A DNA stretch of 64,000 nucleotides from Flavobacteriales bacterium (GCA_020635395.1 JACJZV010000001.1:1-64000), one strand, 5' to 3'. Positions 1-9,334 are shown, numbered from the stretch's first letter. Numbers and translations are program-made. Notes: generated by a model from the letters alone, not told the origin.

Positions 1-1233
1 GCCCGTACCATCGGTTTTGCTCATAAGCGTACCGGCAGTACAAGTGATAACGTTTCCAGGAATACCGGTAATGGTACCTGGACCCATTTCTACATCACAA
101 CCTTTTACAACTTCCACGTAGTCGTGTTTAATCAACACTTGTGATGAACCTATATCGTTAGAAGCAATAAGACCAATGCTCCATTTTCCAACATCAGGAA
201 ATCCGGGAACGCCTTTAGCTGTAAATACTTCAGGGTTTTGGTCGGCATACGTACTACCAGCAGTAATATCAATGTGTGTACCGGCAGAGTCTGCTTCTTG
301 ATACATAAACCACTCCCAGTAAATAGGACCATTGGTTGATAAATCTCTCAAGTTGAAGGTGCTAAAGATGTCAACTCTATTTGAAGTTGCAACAAAGTCA
401 GCTACCGGAGGAGCAGTTGGAGTAATAATCTGAACACATTTAAGAGCAGAGTCTCTTCCAAGACAGTTTTCTGAGAAAAGACGCACACAGTGTTTTCCAC
501 CAGTTGTAAAGGTGGTTAATAGGTTTGTGCTTGTGGCATCAATCGTACCATTGTCTTCAATGTCCCAACCGTGGTAGAAGTAACCATCCTGGTTGTTGTT
601 TACTAAAGAAACACGAGTTTTAATGTAGGCAGTGTCGGGCATATAAAAGCCTGCTGCCAAAGTTCCGGCAATACCAAGAGAAATGGTGTAATCCTCTGTC
701 TCACCGTAGGCATAAGTTCCGCAAGGAGCAGTGTTTGTTCCTTCTTTCACAATAGCACGCAAACGAGTGCTGCCACTTTTAATGTTACATGGAACAGTAA
801 AAGTAATTACGTGAACATAACCATTTGCAGAAGAACCTGTTGTACCTTTTCCCAACATTTCACCTGCATCATCAAAATCGCCGTCTTGGTTGTAGTCAAT
901 CCAAGCATTTCCGTAACGGGTGTAGTTTCCACCACAAGTACCGTTTTCAAGAGTAATGGTGTAGGCTTCACCTGCCGTCAAATCGGCCATTACAGTTCCT
1001 GTATTGTCGGTATAGTTGTCACAACCAGAACCGGTTTTTGAAACATCGAGAGTTTTTGTGTCTCCCTCCAAATAAGCTCGAGCACACTCAGAGTCTGCCG
1101 AAACGGTTGCGTTTGAGGTACAATACTGTGCCTCGGCAAACGCACCCGAAAGTAAAGTTGCTGCCAACAACGCTGAGAATTTTTTTCCAAACGGAATTCT
1201 CAATTTTTTTGTCGTAAATAAATCTGTTTTCAT
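1..1233 (-). CDS. Exported GEVED/PKD-domain protein, C-terminus cut by window edge
   Basis: An open frame of 411 codons runs from an ATG at 1233 to the window edge without a stop, so the C-terminus is missing. The first ~36 residues form a signal peptide ending ...LSGAFAEAQ. Residues ~70-187 match a GEVED domain: WIDYNQDGDF at 111-120 and the closing YGETEDYTISL at ~176-186 are its hallmarks. A PKD-like Ig domain starts near PVADF (residues 276-280). In Bacteroidota these domains sit in large surface or secreted proteins that usually end in a T9SS sorting domain; that end lies outside the window, so the export route is inferred. A -7 box on the minus strand at 1263-1270 supports this start. 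The enzymatic or adhesive role cannot be read from the visible part. Confidence 0.88.
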   Translation of the reverse strand, partial: MKTDLFTTKKLRIPFGKKFSALLAATLLSGAFAEAQYCTSNATVSADSECARAYLEGDTKTLDVSKTGSGCDNYTDNTGTVMADLTAGEAYTITLENGTCGGNYTRYGNAWIDYNQDGDFDDAGEMLGKGTTGSSANGYVHVITFTVPCNIKSGSTRLRAIVKEGTNTAPCGTYAYGETEDYTISLGIAGTLAAGFYMPDTAYIKTRVSLVNNNQDGYFYHGWDIEDNGTIDATSTNLLTTFTTGGKHCVRLFSENCLGRDSALKCVQIITPTAPPVADFVATSNRVDIFSTFNLRDLSTNGPIYWEWFMYQEADSAGTHIDITAGSTYADQNPEVFTAKGVPGFPDVGKWSIGLIASNDIGSSQVLIKHDYVEVVKGCDVEMGPGTITGIPGNVITCTAGTLMSKTDGTG

Positions 1234-1262
1234 TAATTCTACTATAAGAAAATTTTGAACGC

Positions 1263-1270
1263 CAAACTTA
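1263..1270 (-). promoter_or_regulatory. -7 box TAAGTTTG for the GEVED protein gene
   Basis: The minus strand reads TAAGTTTG, an exact match to the Bacteroidota -7 consensus TAnnTTTG, 29 nt before the ATG at 1233. No clear TTG box at the usual distance. Confidence 0.5.
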
Positions 1271-1488
1271 TACTTTTTTACGAATAAAAAGAAAGGAACA
1301 AAAAAATTTTAACAACAACATTATTAGGTGTTTACATCAAATTCAATCAAGAAAAAAATGCTTACTATTTTTACTCACAGCAAAAACGAAATCATAATGA
1401 GAACCTCAATAAACTTCTTTTTTACAAATGGTGGGATTCTTGTGAATGACAAACGGATGTTTCAACTTTTTTGTAAGCACTCATTCGT

Positions 1489-1496
1489 TAATTTTG
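1489..1496 (+). promoter_or_regulatory. -7 box TAATTTTG for purL
   Basis: TAATTTTG matches TAnnTTTG and ends 19 nt before the purL ATG. The rest of the 1234-1515 gap holds only AT-rich sequence between the two divergent genes; a 74-codon open frame at 1328-1552 in it overlaps purL and looks spurious. Confidence 0.5.
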
Positions 1497-1515
1497 CCCA
1501 ATCAAATCTCGCAGT

Positions 1516-3729
1516 ATGCAACAAACAACAGCACAAACCGCTATTGAGTTAGGACTAACCGCCGATGAGTTCGAGAAAATAAAAGAGATTTTGGGTAGAA
1601 CGCCCAATTTTACTGAGTTGAGCGTTTACTCGGTTATGTGGAGTGAACACTGCTCGTATAAAAATTCGATTGTTTGGTTAAAAAAACTTCCCAAAGAAGG
1701 ACCTATGATGCTGGCTGAAGCCGGACAAGAAAATGCCGGATTGGTGGACATTGGAGAAGGTTTGGCTTGTTGTTTTAAAATCGAAAGTCACAATCACCCT
1801 TCGGCTATTGAACCCTATCAAGGTGCGGCAACGGGTGTGGGCGGAATAAACCGAGATATTTTTTCGATGGGAGCCCGACCCATTGCTCAACTCAATTCAT
1901 TGCGTTTTGGAAATATCAACACAGCCCGAACAAAATGGTTAACCAAAGGGGTTGTAAAAGGAATTGGCGATTATGGAAATTCTTTTGGAATTCCGACCGT
2001 TGGCGGCGAGGTTTATTTTGATGATTGCTACGAAACTAACATTTTGGTTAATGCCATGAGCGTGGGTATTGTCGAGGTTGGCAAAACTGTGAGTGCAGTG
2101 GCCGAAGGCGTTGGAAATCCGGTATATATTTTTGGAAGCAGCACAGGAAAAGATGGGATAGCAGGAGCGGCGTTTGCCAGCAAAGATATTGGCGAAGATG
2201 CCATGAACGACTTGCCAGCCGTACAGGTTGGCGACCCTTTTTGGGAGAAACTAATATTGGAAGCTACCATGGAAATAATTGAGACCGGTGCAGTGGTTGG
2301 TTTGCAGGATATGGGTGCTGCCGGAATAACCTGTTCTACTTGCGAAATGAGTGCTAAAAGTGAAACGGGAATGTTGATTGACTTGGACAAGGTACCACTT
2401 CGTCAAGACGATATGCTGGATTGGGAAATTCTTTTAAGCGAGAGTCAAGAGAGAATGTTGGCCATTATTGAAAAAGGACATGAAGCAAAAATTGAAAAAA
2501 TCTTTGAAAAGTGGGATTTGACTTTTGCCAAAATTGGTGAGGTAAACAACAGTGGAAGAATTCAATACAAAAAAGATGGAGCAATAACTGCCGATGTACC
2601 AGCCGAAAGTCTGGTTTTGGGTGGAGGGGCTCCAGTTTATAACAGAGAATGGGAAGAACCTGCATACACCAAAAAAATAAATGAATTTGAAATAAAGAAC
2701 ATTTCTCAGCCTACAGAACTAAAGCAGGTTGCGGAGTTTATGACGGCGTTGCCAAATATCGCCTCAAAGCGATGGGTTTATAGACAATATGATAGCATGG
2801 TTGGCACCGTTAACCAAAGCACCAATCAACCAAGTGATGCGGCGGTTGTTCAAATAAAAGGCACGAATCGGTCGTTGGCATTAACAGTAGATTGCAATAG
2901 CCGATACGTATATGCTAATCCTGAAGAAGGAACAGCCATTGCTGTGGCAGAGGCGGCAAGAAATATTGTATGCACCGGTGGCAAACCATCTGCAGTAACC
3001 AACTGCTTAAACTTCGGAAACCCTTATGACAAAGGTGTTTATTGGCAGTTTAAAAATGCCATTTTGGGTATGAAAAAAGCCTGCGAAAAATTCGGAACAC
3101 CGGTAACAGGTGGCAATGTGAGCTTCTACAACCAGAGCAGCGACGGAACTGCCGTATATCCCACACCAACCATAGGCATGGTGGGTTTGATAGAAAAACC
3201 AGAGCATATTACCACTTTGCACTTTAAACAAGATGGTGATTTAATTTATCTGTTAGGAGAAGAAAAAAATGATTTGGGCTCATCGCAATATGTTGCAAAA
3301 TATCACAATGTTTCGCACTCCCCCTGCCCGTCATTTGATTTGGATAAAGAATATGAATTGCAACAAACCATAACTCAACTTATAGAAAACAGCTTGTTAA
3401 AAAGTTGTCATGATGTGTCGGAAGGTGGGTTGTTTGTAACGGTTTTAGAAAGTTGTATGGCCAGTGGCTTGGGTGCTAATATTACCACCAATTCATCCGT
3501 TAGAAAAGATGCCTGTTTATTTGGCGAAAGTCAGAGCCGAGTGGTAGTTTCTGTTGATAAAAACAATCTTTCGGCATTTGAAAGCATGATGGCTAAAAGC
3601 AACGTGGTTTATCGAAAACTTGGTGTGGTTTCTGGCGAACAATTGGTTGTGGATAGCGAAAAATTTGGAGCCATATCAAAATACAAAGAAATTTATGACA
3701 CAGCCATTGAGAAAGCGTTGGTGGGGTAG
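1516..3729 (+). CDS. purL: Phosphoribosylformylglycinamidine synthase subunit PurL (small type)
   Basis: 737 residues. PurL is the ATP-dependent synthetase subunit that converts FGAR to FGAM in de novo purine synthesis. Seen: the N-terminal YSVMWSEHCSYKNS segment, the FGAR-binding ESHNHPSAIEPYQGAATGVG loop, GDYGNSFGIPTVGGEV, and the second half with NCLNFGNPYDKG and GTPVTGGNVSFYNQ. The length fits the short bacterial PurL, which works with separate PurQ (glutaminase) and PurS subunits; neither is in this window. This contrasts with the single-chain PurL of about 1,200-1,300 residues found in many other bacteria. It is alone in its transcription unit, with its stop 2 nt from the convergent ExbD-like gene. 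Confidence 0.97.
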   Translation: MQQTTAQTAIELGLTADEFEKIKEILGRTPNFTELSVYSVMWSEHCSYKNSIVWLKKLPKEGPMMLAEAGQENAGLVDIGEGLACCFKIESHNHPSAIEPYQGAATGVGGINRDIFSMGARPIAQLNSLRFGNINTARTKWLTKGVVKGIGDYGNSFGIPTVGGEVYFDDCYETNILVNAMSVGIVEVGKTVSAVAEGVGNPVYIFGSSTGKDGIAGAAFASKDIGEDAMNDLPAVQVGDPFWEKLILEATMEIIETGAVVGLQDMGAAGITCSTCEMSAKSETGMLIDLDKVPLRQDDMLDWEILLSESQERMLAIIEKGHEAKIEKIFEKWDLTFAKIGEVNNSGRIQYKKDGAITADVPAESLVLGGGAPVYNREWEEPAYTKKINEFEIKNISQPTELKQVAEFMTALPNIASKRWVYRQYDSMVGTVNQSTNQPSDAAVVQIKGTNRSLALTVDCNSRYVYANPEEGTAIAVAEAARNIVCTGGKPSAVTNCLNFGNPYDKGVYWQFKNAILGMKKACEKFGTPVTGGNVSFYNQSSDGTAVYPTPTIGMVGLIEKPEHITTLHFKQDGDLIYLLGEEKNDLGSSQYVAKYHNVSHSPCPSFDLDKEYELQQTITQLIENSLLKSCHDVSEGGLFVTVLESCMASGLGANITTNSSVRKDACLFGESQSRVVVSVDKNNLSAFESMMAKSNVVYRKLGVVSGEQLVVDSEKFGAISKYKEIYDTAIEKALVG

Positions 3730-3731
3730 CT

Positions 3732-4718
3732 TTAATTTTGAAAAGGCTCAGATTCCAAAATCCTAAGGGGTATTATTTTGACAATTTTATTTTTGACTTC
3801 CAAATCCAAGTTTGTAAAATTAGACCCAAAGTAAGCATTCGACAAATCATTTCTTACATTATCAAATGCTTGAATTATCGTGCTATAAACTCCAATATAT
3901 TGCTGGTATGACGTAGAATTTTCGTGATCCAAACCAATAGCTCCCTTAAAACTTTCAAGCTCATCGAGCTTTTTTGATTTATCAATTTTTTTAATTGATT
4001 TTTCTATAATGAACCTGCGAACTGCGGCCTCAATATGTGTAATGTCAGCCGTATTGCCATCAACAGTTATGACATCATTTCCATCTACCATAATATGCAA
4101 AATGGAGGTAGAATCATATTCCAAATCTTTTTTGATGTGTGGTGGCAAAACCACTTTCAAACCTCTATTGCTTGTTAAATCAAGTTCCATGGCAAACAAG
4201 GTTATCAATGCAATAATGCGAGTTTTGTATAATGGATGGTCAAAATCTGAAGGTTCAAAGTTATTTGTGAACATTGATGCCATTTTTTTGATGTAATTGG
4301 AATCTATGTTCATCGGATTTCTCATAGAGCTATCCCCCTTTTGTTTCAAAAATCTATATTTTGATTTAGATAGGTCTCTGTTTTCCAAGTTGATTGATGG
4401 GCAGCCAATAATTAAATGATTCAAATTCAAATTATGAAGTTCTTTGTACATTTCTATTTTTGTGAACATTGAATCATACTCACCCTTTTCAAGGGCTTTC
4501 AAGGCCTTGGCATAGCTTTTCCCAGAGCTATCATCTAGAATTTTGTGTTTGATATAAATTGTTTGATACTTTTTGTACAACTCGTTCAAATCATATCCTA
4601 AACTTTCTGCTGCCCCCTCTTGGCAGTAAAAAATTTCATTTTCCAATTCAAAATCATAATGGTGACGGTTGCAACCAATTAGTACAGAAATAAAAAAAAA
4701 TAAGATTCTATATTTCAT
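3732..4718 (-). CDS. Lipoprotein with an ExbD-like C-terminal domain
   Basis: 328 residues. A lipobox (LIGC, Cys16) marks an envelope lipoprotein. Residues ~17-165 are not recognised. From ~166 on the protein resembles the periplasmic part of Bacteroidota ExbD/TolR proteins: a weak hydrophobic stretch RIIALITLFAMELDL (167-181), GLKVVLPP (186-193), a strand SILHIMVDGNDVITVDG, then the phylum's ExbD tail with STSYQQYIGVYS (268-279) and IPLRILESEP (316-325). The hydrophobic stretch carries no Asp at the place of the ExbD proton-pathway residue. So it looks like an ExbD domain moved onto a lipid anchor; a motor role is unlikely and its function is unknown. It lies 32 nt behind the DUF4175 gene on the same strand with no promoter box between, so it is probably the last gene of that operon. 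Confidence 0.75.
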   Translation of the reverse strand: MKYRILFFFISVLIGCNRHHYDFELENEIFYCQEGAAESLGYDLNELYKKYQTIYIKHKILDDSSGKSYAKALKALEKGEYDSMFTKIEMYKELHNLNLNHLIIGCPSINLENRDLSKSKYRFLKQKGDSSMRNPMNIDSNYIKKMASMFTNNFEPSDFDHPLYKTRIIALITLFAMELDLTSNRGLKVVLPPHIKKDLEYDSTSILHIMVDGNDVITVDGNTADITHIEAAVRRFIIEKSIKKIDKSKKLDELESFKGAIGLDHENSTSYQQYIGVYSTIIQAFDNVRNDLSNAYFGSNFTNLDLEVKNKIVKIIPLRILESEPFQN

Positions 4719-4750
4719 ATCAGACTGAAAGTTTAGATATAATGTCTCAA

Positions 4751-7700
4751 CTAACCACCAATCTCCTCAAAATATTCCCGCACCTTTTGTTTGTAGTAAG
4801 GCGATAAACCCGGAGGAACTGTTTTGAGCAATTCCTGCTCTTTTTGCTTTTGTTTTAGATACTCCTCAATGTTAGGCGGAATGGGCTTTGCTTCTTCCTT
4901 TGCCTCAGTAGCCTTTCGTTTATTGTCCTGTTCTTGTTTTTGAAGAGCTTTTTCATGCTCCAGCATTCGGGTTAAAATTTCTTGTTGCCGTTTCAACACA
5001 TCAGGGTTCAGCCTTTTGTTGTATAAATCGCGTTCCAAGTCATCCATCATTTGTTCGGTTTTGCCCATATCACCGTGGTTTTTACCCTCTTTTTCCAACT
5101 GGCTTCTTATTTCTGCCATTCGTCGTCTTATGGCTGCTTGTTGGGCGGCGGCCTCTCCAAAGCTTTGGCTACTGGGTTTTTGGCCACCTTCTTGTTGTTT
5201 GCCCATTTGCTCCAATTGCTTTTTAAGGCCTTCTTGCATCTGTCTGCTGTTTTTCATTTTGTCGCCACTCGAGTTGGGGTTGCTGCCACCCGGATTTTGG
5301 CATTGTCCGCTACCCGACATTTGGCTTTTCATTTTTTCTTGCATTTGGTCGAGACTGTTTTCAAGCATCAAGGCAAGGTTGTTCATGCTTGTCATTGCAT
5401 GTTGCTCGTGGTTTATAACCATTCCGGTGTTTCGTTCGCCAAGCTCTTTTATGGATTTGTCAATATGATAATTAACCAATCCAATTTCTTCATTTATAAA
5501 ATGTTGCACCTGCTCCACCCGTTTACTCAAAGCAATTAGCGAATCTTCAATCATTTTGCTATCGTCTCTGATTTTCTTTTGTTGCTGAGCAAGCTCCACA
5601 TATTTCGGATTGTAGGTTCTCACTTGCTTAAAGTTATTCATCAGGTCTTCCTGATCCTTACTTACTTGCACCAAATTTTCGAGAATGGATCGAAGGGTAT
5701 TATAGTCCTCAACATGCTGCTCTTTGGTGGCCTCTTCCATTTCTTTTTGAAGCTTGTCCGCAGCTTTTTTCATGTTTTCGGCGGCATTTTTTTGGTTTTG
5801 CCCAGCTTTATCATTTTTGTTTTTAGATATGTTTTCTTCGCTTTCCTTTTGCTGTTCGTCCACATTTTCTTTTTCCTCTTTCAGCTCGTTCAAATCCATG
5901 TTCAGAGGAGTTTCCATTTCTTGATTTTTCTTTTTTATATCATCCAAATCCTTTTTTGCTTTTTCAAATTCGTCTGATAATTTCTTTTGTTCTTTAAGCA
6001 ATTCATCGTTTGATTTCTTTTTGTCTTCGGTTTGCTCTGCCAGCTTTTCTTGCTTTTCCGCAAGGTCATTCAATTTGTCAACCGTTTCGTCCACCTTTTT
6101 CTCCAATTGAAGCATTTTTAGCTGCTCCATCATTCTATCTAATTGATTTTTGATGTCCTTGTCATTGAGTTTTAATTGCTCGAGCTGTTGCATCAGTTGG
6201 TCTTTCTGATTTTTTTGCATCATCTCCTCAATTTTTTCGAGCAATTCTTTCATTTCATCATTCATTACCTCATCAAAAAGGTCTTGAATTTCCTGTTGTT
6301 TGTCAAGAATTTGTTGGTCAATTTGTTTAAACTCATTTTCCTTTTGAATATTCTGCTCGTTTTGTTCAACAATATTTTCAAGCTGTTCTGAAAGGTTTTC
6401 ATGCTTTTTAAGCAGTTCTTCAATCTTCTTCTTGTCTTCCCAAGTCAACTCACGTTTTTCGGTAAGTTTTTTCTCTAATTCTTCGATGTCTTTTTGAAGA
6501 TTGCCTATATCTTTTTTACTGTCAGAAATATCATCTTTTATCTTCTCATTATTTTTTTCTGATTGCTTGTTTATCTCTTCAATGCTTGGTGCAGCAAAAA
6601 TTTGTTTTGATGTTTTCGATGATTTATTGCCAAACACAGCATCGTTATCCCATACTTCAAAGTAGTATTCCAATTTATCTTCGGCCTCTATGCTCAGCTC
6701 ATTCAAATCCCAGAAATAGTAGAAACTTTGGGTTTTTAAATCGCTGTTCAATTTGATGGGAACATTCTTTTCAAGCCCTTTTTTGGTTGGGTTGTTTGAA
6801 TTCAAAAATTTGTAGTGAAAAACAAGCTTGCTCAAACCATAATCATCGCCCACTTTTCCGAGCATATATATCATTTTTTGAGTGCTAGAATCTGCTTTTT
6901 CATCGACTTTTATTTCGGGGTAATTGTCCGGAATTATTTGAACCGAGTACACCATCGAATCGCCATTTTTAACGTCGGTGTTTGAGGTTTTGATATTAAA
7001 TCGATTTGATTTTAAAATGCGTTGGGCAAATTCAAAACGACCAGCACTCGGCTTTATTTTGGTCGATTTTCCATCAAAATCAAAAATGGCTTCTTCAGCA
7101 TTTTTAGCATTTATTTTCCATTTTATTTGAGTACCAACCGGCACAGTAACCTCCGATGTATTTTTAATCCATTCGTCCTTTAACCCAGTATATTCGGGGT
7201 AATCCATAAATGTTTCATAGCCCACCAATGTTGGTTTTGATAGCGTTTTTAAGGTGTAGGTGTTGCTTTCAAAATCATCGGCCAAAAAATGAAAATCCAT
7301 GGTTTTACCCACCTTTTTTATGGTGTAGGTAAAATGGCCAATTTGCTGATTGGTCATCTTAAATTTGTTCCCATCAAGGTTAAGATAAACCTCTCCAGGC
7401 ACTTGGCTTCCAATTGTTTTTAGTTTTATTTCCACCTCCGAGTTTTGAAGCACCGTAAGGTTGTCCATGTCCAAAACAAATTCAAACGGGGCTTCGCGTT
7501 CAAAGGTTTTGTTGTAGTGCATCAAACGGTTTGCACTATCATTAAAACCTTTGTTTACAACCGACATAAGCACAAAAAGTAATACCGGAATGAGGGCATA
7601 TTTTATGTACTTTTTGTTGGCATTAATATCAATGGCCTGATGGAAAGGGATGGGTTTTAGCTCGGCAGTTTTTTGCTCAATGGCGGCTCGCAAGAGGCTA

Positions 7701-8062
7701 TCATCATCTGCATTTGCACCGAGTTGAAGTGTGTTTATCAGTTTATCGCCAATAGCAGAAAAATGCTGCCCAACTATGGTTGCAGCTTGATTATAATCTA
7801 AAGTTTTGCCCAATTTATTGAGCTTGAGCAGCGGAATTATTACAAATTTGACAAGTATTACCGCACTGAAAATGGTAAATACTCCGAAAATGGCCGTGCG
7901 TATTTTTGAATTAAAATGCCCAAAATATTCAAACAAAGAGGCGACCAAAAAAGCAGAAATAATGCCAGCCGTTACCCATAAAATACCTCTAACCAATTGA
8001 TTTTTATAGTATTTTCGGATAAAGGCATCCAGTTTTTCCAGAAGAATGTTGTTTTTTTCCAC
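4751..8062 (-). CDS. DUF4175 family membrane protein with long coiled coil
   Basis: 1,103 residues, start codon GTG. Two N-terminal membrane helices (~26-46 and ~58-80) and a third near 150-165 are followed by a large beta-rich periplasmic segment (~190-500) and then several hundred residues of Lys/Glu/Gln-rich heptads, a very long coiled coil, and a Q-rich tail. This order matches the Bacteroidota DUF4175 family, sometimes mislabelled ATPase; no Walker motif is visible. Its role is unknown. It follows the SPOR-like gene by 38 nt and precedes the ExbD-like lipoprotein by 32 nt, so the three are likely one operon from the promoter at 8730-8737. The context and topology suggest an envelope-spanning scaffold; that is inference only. 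Confidence 0.85.
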   Translation of the reverse strand: MEKNNILLEKLDAFIRKYYKNQLVRGILWVTAGIISAFLVASLFEYFGHFNSKIRTAIFGVFTIFSAVILVKFVIIPLLKLNKLGKTLDYNQAATIVGQHFSAIGDKLINTLQLGANADDDSLLRAAIEQKTAELKPIPFHQAIDINANKKYIKYALIPVLLFVLMSVVNKGFNDSANRLMHYNKTFEREAPFEFVLDMDNLTVLQNSEVEIKLKTIGSQVPGEVYLNLDGNKFKMTNQQIGHFTYTIKKVGKTMDFHFLADDFESNTYTLKTLSKPTLVGYETFMDYPEYTGLKDEWIKNTSEVTVPVGTQIKWKINAKNAEEAIFDFDGKSTKIKPSAGRFEFAQRILKSNRFNIKTSNTDVKNGDSMVYSVQIIPDNYPEIKVDEKADSSTQKMIYMLGKVGDDYGLSKLVFHYKFLNSNNPTKKGLEKNVPIKLNSDLKTQSFYYFWDLNELSIEAEDKLEYYFEVWDNDAVFGNKSSKTSKQIFAAPSIEEINKQSEKNNEKIKDDISDSKKDIGNLQKDIEELEKKLTEKRELTWEDKKKIEELLKKHENLSEQLENIVEQNEQNIQKENEFKQIDQQILDKQQEIQDLFDEVMNDEMKELLEKIEEMMQKNQKDQLMQQLEQLKLNDKDIKNQLDRMMEQLKMLQLEKKVDETVDKLNDLAEKQEKLAEQTEDKKKSNDELLKEQKKLSDEFEKAKKDLDDIKKKNQEMETPLNMDLNELKEEKENVDEQQKESEENISKNKNDKAGQNQKNAAENMKKAADKLQKEMEEATKEQHVEDYNTLRSILENLVQVSKDQEDLMNNFKQVRTYNPKYVELAQQQKKIRDDSKMIEDSLIALSKRVEQVQHFINEEIGLVNYHIDKSIKELGERNTGMVINHEQHAMTSMNNLALMLENSLDQMQEKMKSQMSGSGQCQNPGGSNPNSSGDKMKNSRQMQEGLKKQLEQMGKQQEGGQKPSSQSFGEAAAQQAAIRRRMAEIRSQLEKEGKNHGDMGKTEQMMDDLERDLYNKRLNPDVLKRQQEILTRMLEHEKALQKQEQDNKRKATEAKEEAKPIPPNIEEYLKQKQKEQELLKTVPPGLSPYYKQKVREYFEEIGG

Positions 8063-8100
8063 GCTCTATTATTCTACTTTTTGCAGAACGGTAAAAGTAA

Positions 8101-8700
8101 TTAATTATTTTTTTCTTTGGCCAATTGCATGGTTTCTTTAAACGTCATAATTGTGCCATTAACTCTACCTAAAAGTTCTATTTCTTTAAACCCCATTTTC
8201 TTTAAATCGTTTTCAAAAAGCAGTGCTTTTTTATATGAGCTAAATCTTGCCAACACTAATGCGTCTCTCTCATCAAGAGGCCTGCCCTGAATTTTAGCCA
8301 TTTCACTTTTATATTTTTTAAGGTCAAAATCGCCTTTAAATTTTATGTGGATTTCAAAGAAAATTCCTTCAAAATCATCTGAGTTTTCGAGCAATGCTTC
8401 GTTAGCCAACTGCAACTGTAGATTGGTCTGCAACAAGCTATCAAGCCTATTTTTTACCGAGTCGGACGTAGCATTGATATTGGTTTGATGAGCAGTTTTG
8501 GTAAGGGCCTTTAAAGTTGAAATTTTAAACGACTGCCACAACACAATGCCAATTGAAAAGGCTAAAAACGACCCCAAAATGATGGCCCATAACCTAAATT
8601 TTTGAGCGTTTTGCTGCTCAATATTTTTTAAATAATCCGACTCTTTAGGAGATTCTATTTCTCCTGATATTTTAAACTTGGTATCTCTAATAGATGTCAA
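8101..8700 (-). CDS. Single-pass membrane protein with SPOR-like C-terminal region
   Basis: 199 residues, apparent TTG start at 8700; there is no in-frame ATG upstream of the membrane helix and an in-frame TAA lies about 42 nt further up. A cytoplasmic segment (1-36) is followed by one transmembrane helix (LWAIILGSFLAFSIGIVLW, ~37-55) and a periplasmic part. The end (from FFEIHIKFKGDF onward) has the spacing of a SPOR repeat: a strand, then SSYKKALLFENDLKKMGFK and a closing strand with NG. SPOR domains bind denuded peptidoglycan, so a wall-associated role is possible, but the match is weak. It is the first gene of the minus-strand operon with DUF4175 and the ExbD-like lipoprotein. Confidence 0.65.
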   Translation of the reverse strand: MTSIRDTKFKISGEIESPKESDYLKNIEQQNAQKFRLWAIILGSFLAFSIGIVLWQSFKISTLKALTKTAHQTNINATSDSVKNRLDSLLQTNLQLQLANEALLENSDDFEGIFFEIHIKFKGDFDLKKYKSEMAKIQGRPLDERDALVLARFSSYKKALLFENDLKKMGFKEIELLGRVNGTIMTFKETMQLAKEKNN

Positions 8701-8729
8701 TTCTAAACTACAAAAAATATTTGATGGCT

Positions 8730-8737
8730 CGAAATTA
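8730..8737 (-). promoter_or_regulatory. -7 box TAATTTCG for the SPOR-like/DUF4175/ExbD-like operon
   Basis: The minus strand reads TAATTTCG (TAnnTTCG variant), 29 nt before the TTG start at 8700. It supports that unusual start. Confidence 0.5.
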
Positions 8738-8774
8738 TGAGTTTAGATTTACAAAACAGCTCAATAAATAATAC

Positions 8775-8782
8775 TAACTTCG
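8775..8782 (+). promoter_or_regulatory. -7 box TAACTTCG for the thioredoxin-like gene
   Basis: TAACTTCG, 51 nt before the ATG at 8834, divergent from the box at 8730-8737. Confidence 0.4.
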
Positions 8783-8833
8783 CAAAACATTCGGAATGGT
8801 TTTTGTCATGCTCCGAGTAATAATAATAAAAAA

Positions 8834-9313
8834 ATGAAAAAAGCATTGCTCTTACTTCTTTTTGTATCAACGTTGTTTACCATATCGTCCACAACAAAAA
8901 CACAACATGTGGCTTGGAAACAGTGGAATGAAGGATATCCCTCAGCAAAAAGCCAAAATAAAGTAGCCATTATTGATGTATATACCGACTGGTGTGGATG
9001 GTGCAAAAAAATGGACAAAGACACGTATGAAGATTCGACTATTATGGCCATGATAGATGAAGATTTTGTAGCGATTAAATTTAATCCCGAATTGGGGGGG
9101 CTGTATAACGTAAACGATACTACTCTGGATGGTAGAACTCTGCTTTCGGCCATGAATCAAGGCGGACCTAATAGTGGTTATCCCACCACATTTTTCTATA
9201 TACCGAGCATAAACCAAATGTATAAAGTACCTGGATATCATGGAGCTGAAGAGTTTAAAAGCATTTTGGAGCAAATTCAAGAGTTTCACGAATCGCAGGC
9301 AAAGGGTCAATAA
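8834..9313 (+). CDS. Exported thioredoxin-fold protein (CGWC)
   Basis: 159 residues. A signal peptide (MKKALLLLLFVSTLFTISS) is followed by a thioredoxin_7/DUF255-like domain. The redox motif DWCGWCKKM has its cysteines at 54 and 57, followed by the DTYEDSTIMAMIDEDFVAIKFN segment of the DsbD-C/thioredoxin_7 family and a YPTTFFYIP cis-proline loop (Pro preceding TTFF). It probably works in the periplasm as a thiol reductase or disulfide isomerase; the partner is unknown. It is 21 nt upstream of rlmD and probably cotranscribed with it, although no functional link between the two is evident. Confidence 0.88.
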   Translation: MKKALLLLLFVSTLFTISSTTKTQHVAWKQWNEGYPSAKSQNKVAIIDVYTDWCGWCKKMDKDTYEDSTIMAMIDEDFVAIKFNPELGGLYNVNDTTLDGRTLLSAMNQGGPNSGYPTTFFYIPSINQMYKVPGYHGAEEFKSILEQIQEFHESQAKGQ

Positions 9314-9334
9314 TCAACATAAGAAGTTAAATTC

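Noticed and set aside
1328..1552. 74-codon open frame upstream of and overlapping purL
   Set aside because: Overlaps the purL start, contains the purL -7 box and has no signal, motif or plausible composition.
5016..6391. Several hydrophobic plus-strand frames (150, 162, 132 and 71 codons)
   Set aside because: They are antisense shadows of the Lys/Glu-rich coiled coil of DUF4175; Lys/Glu codons read backwards give Phe/Leu-rich frames.
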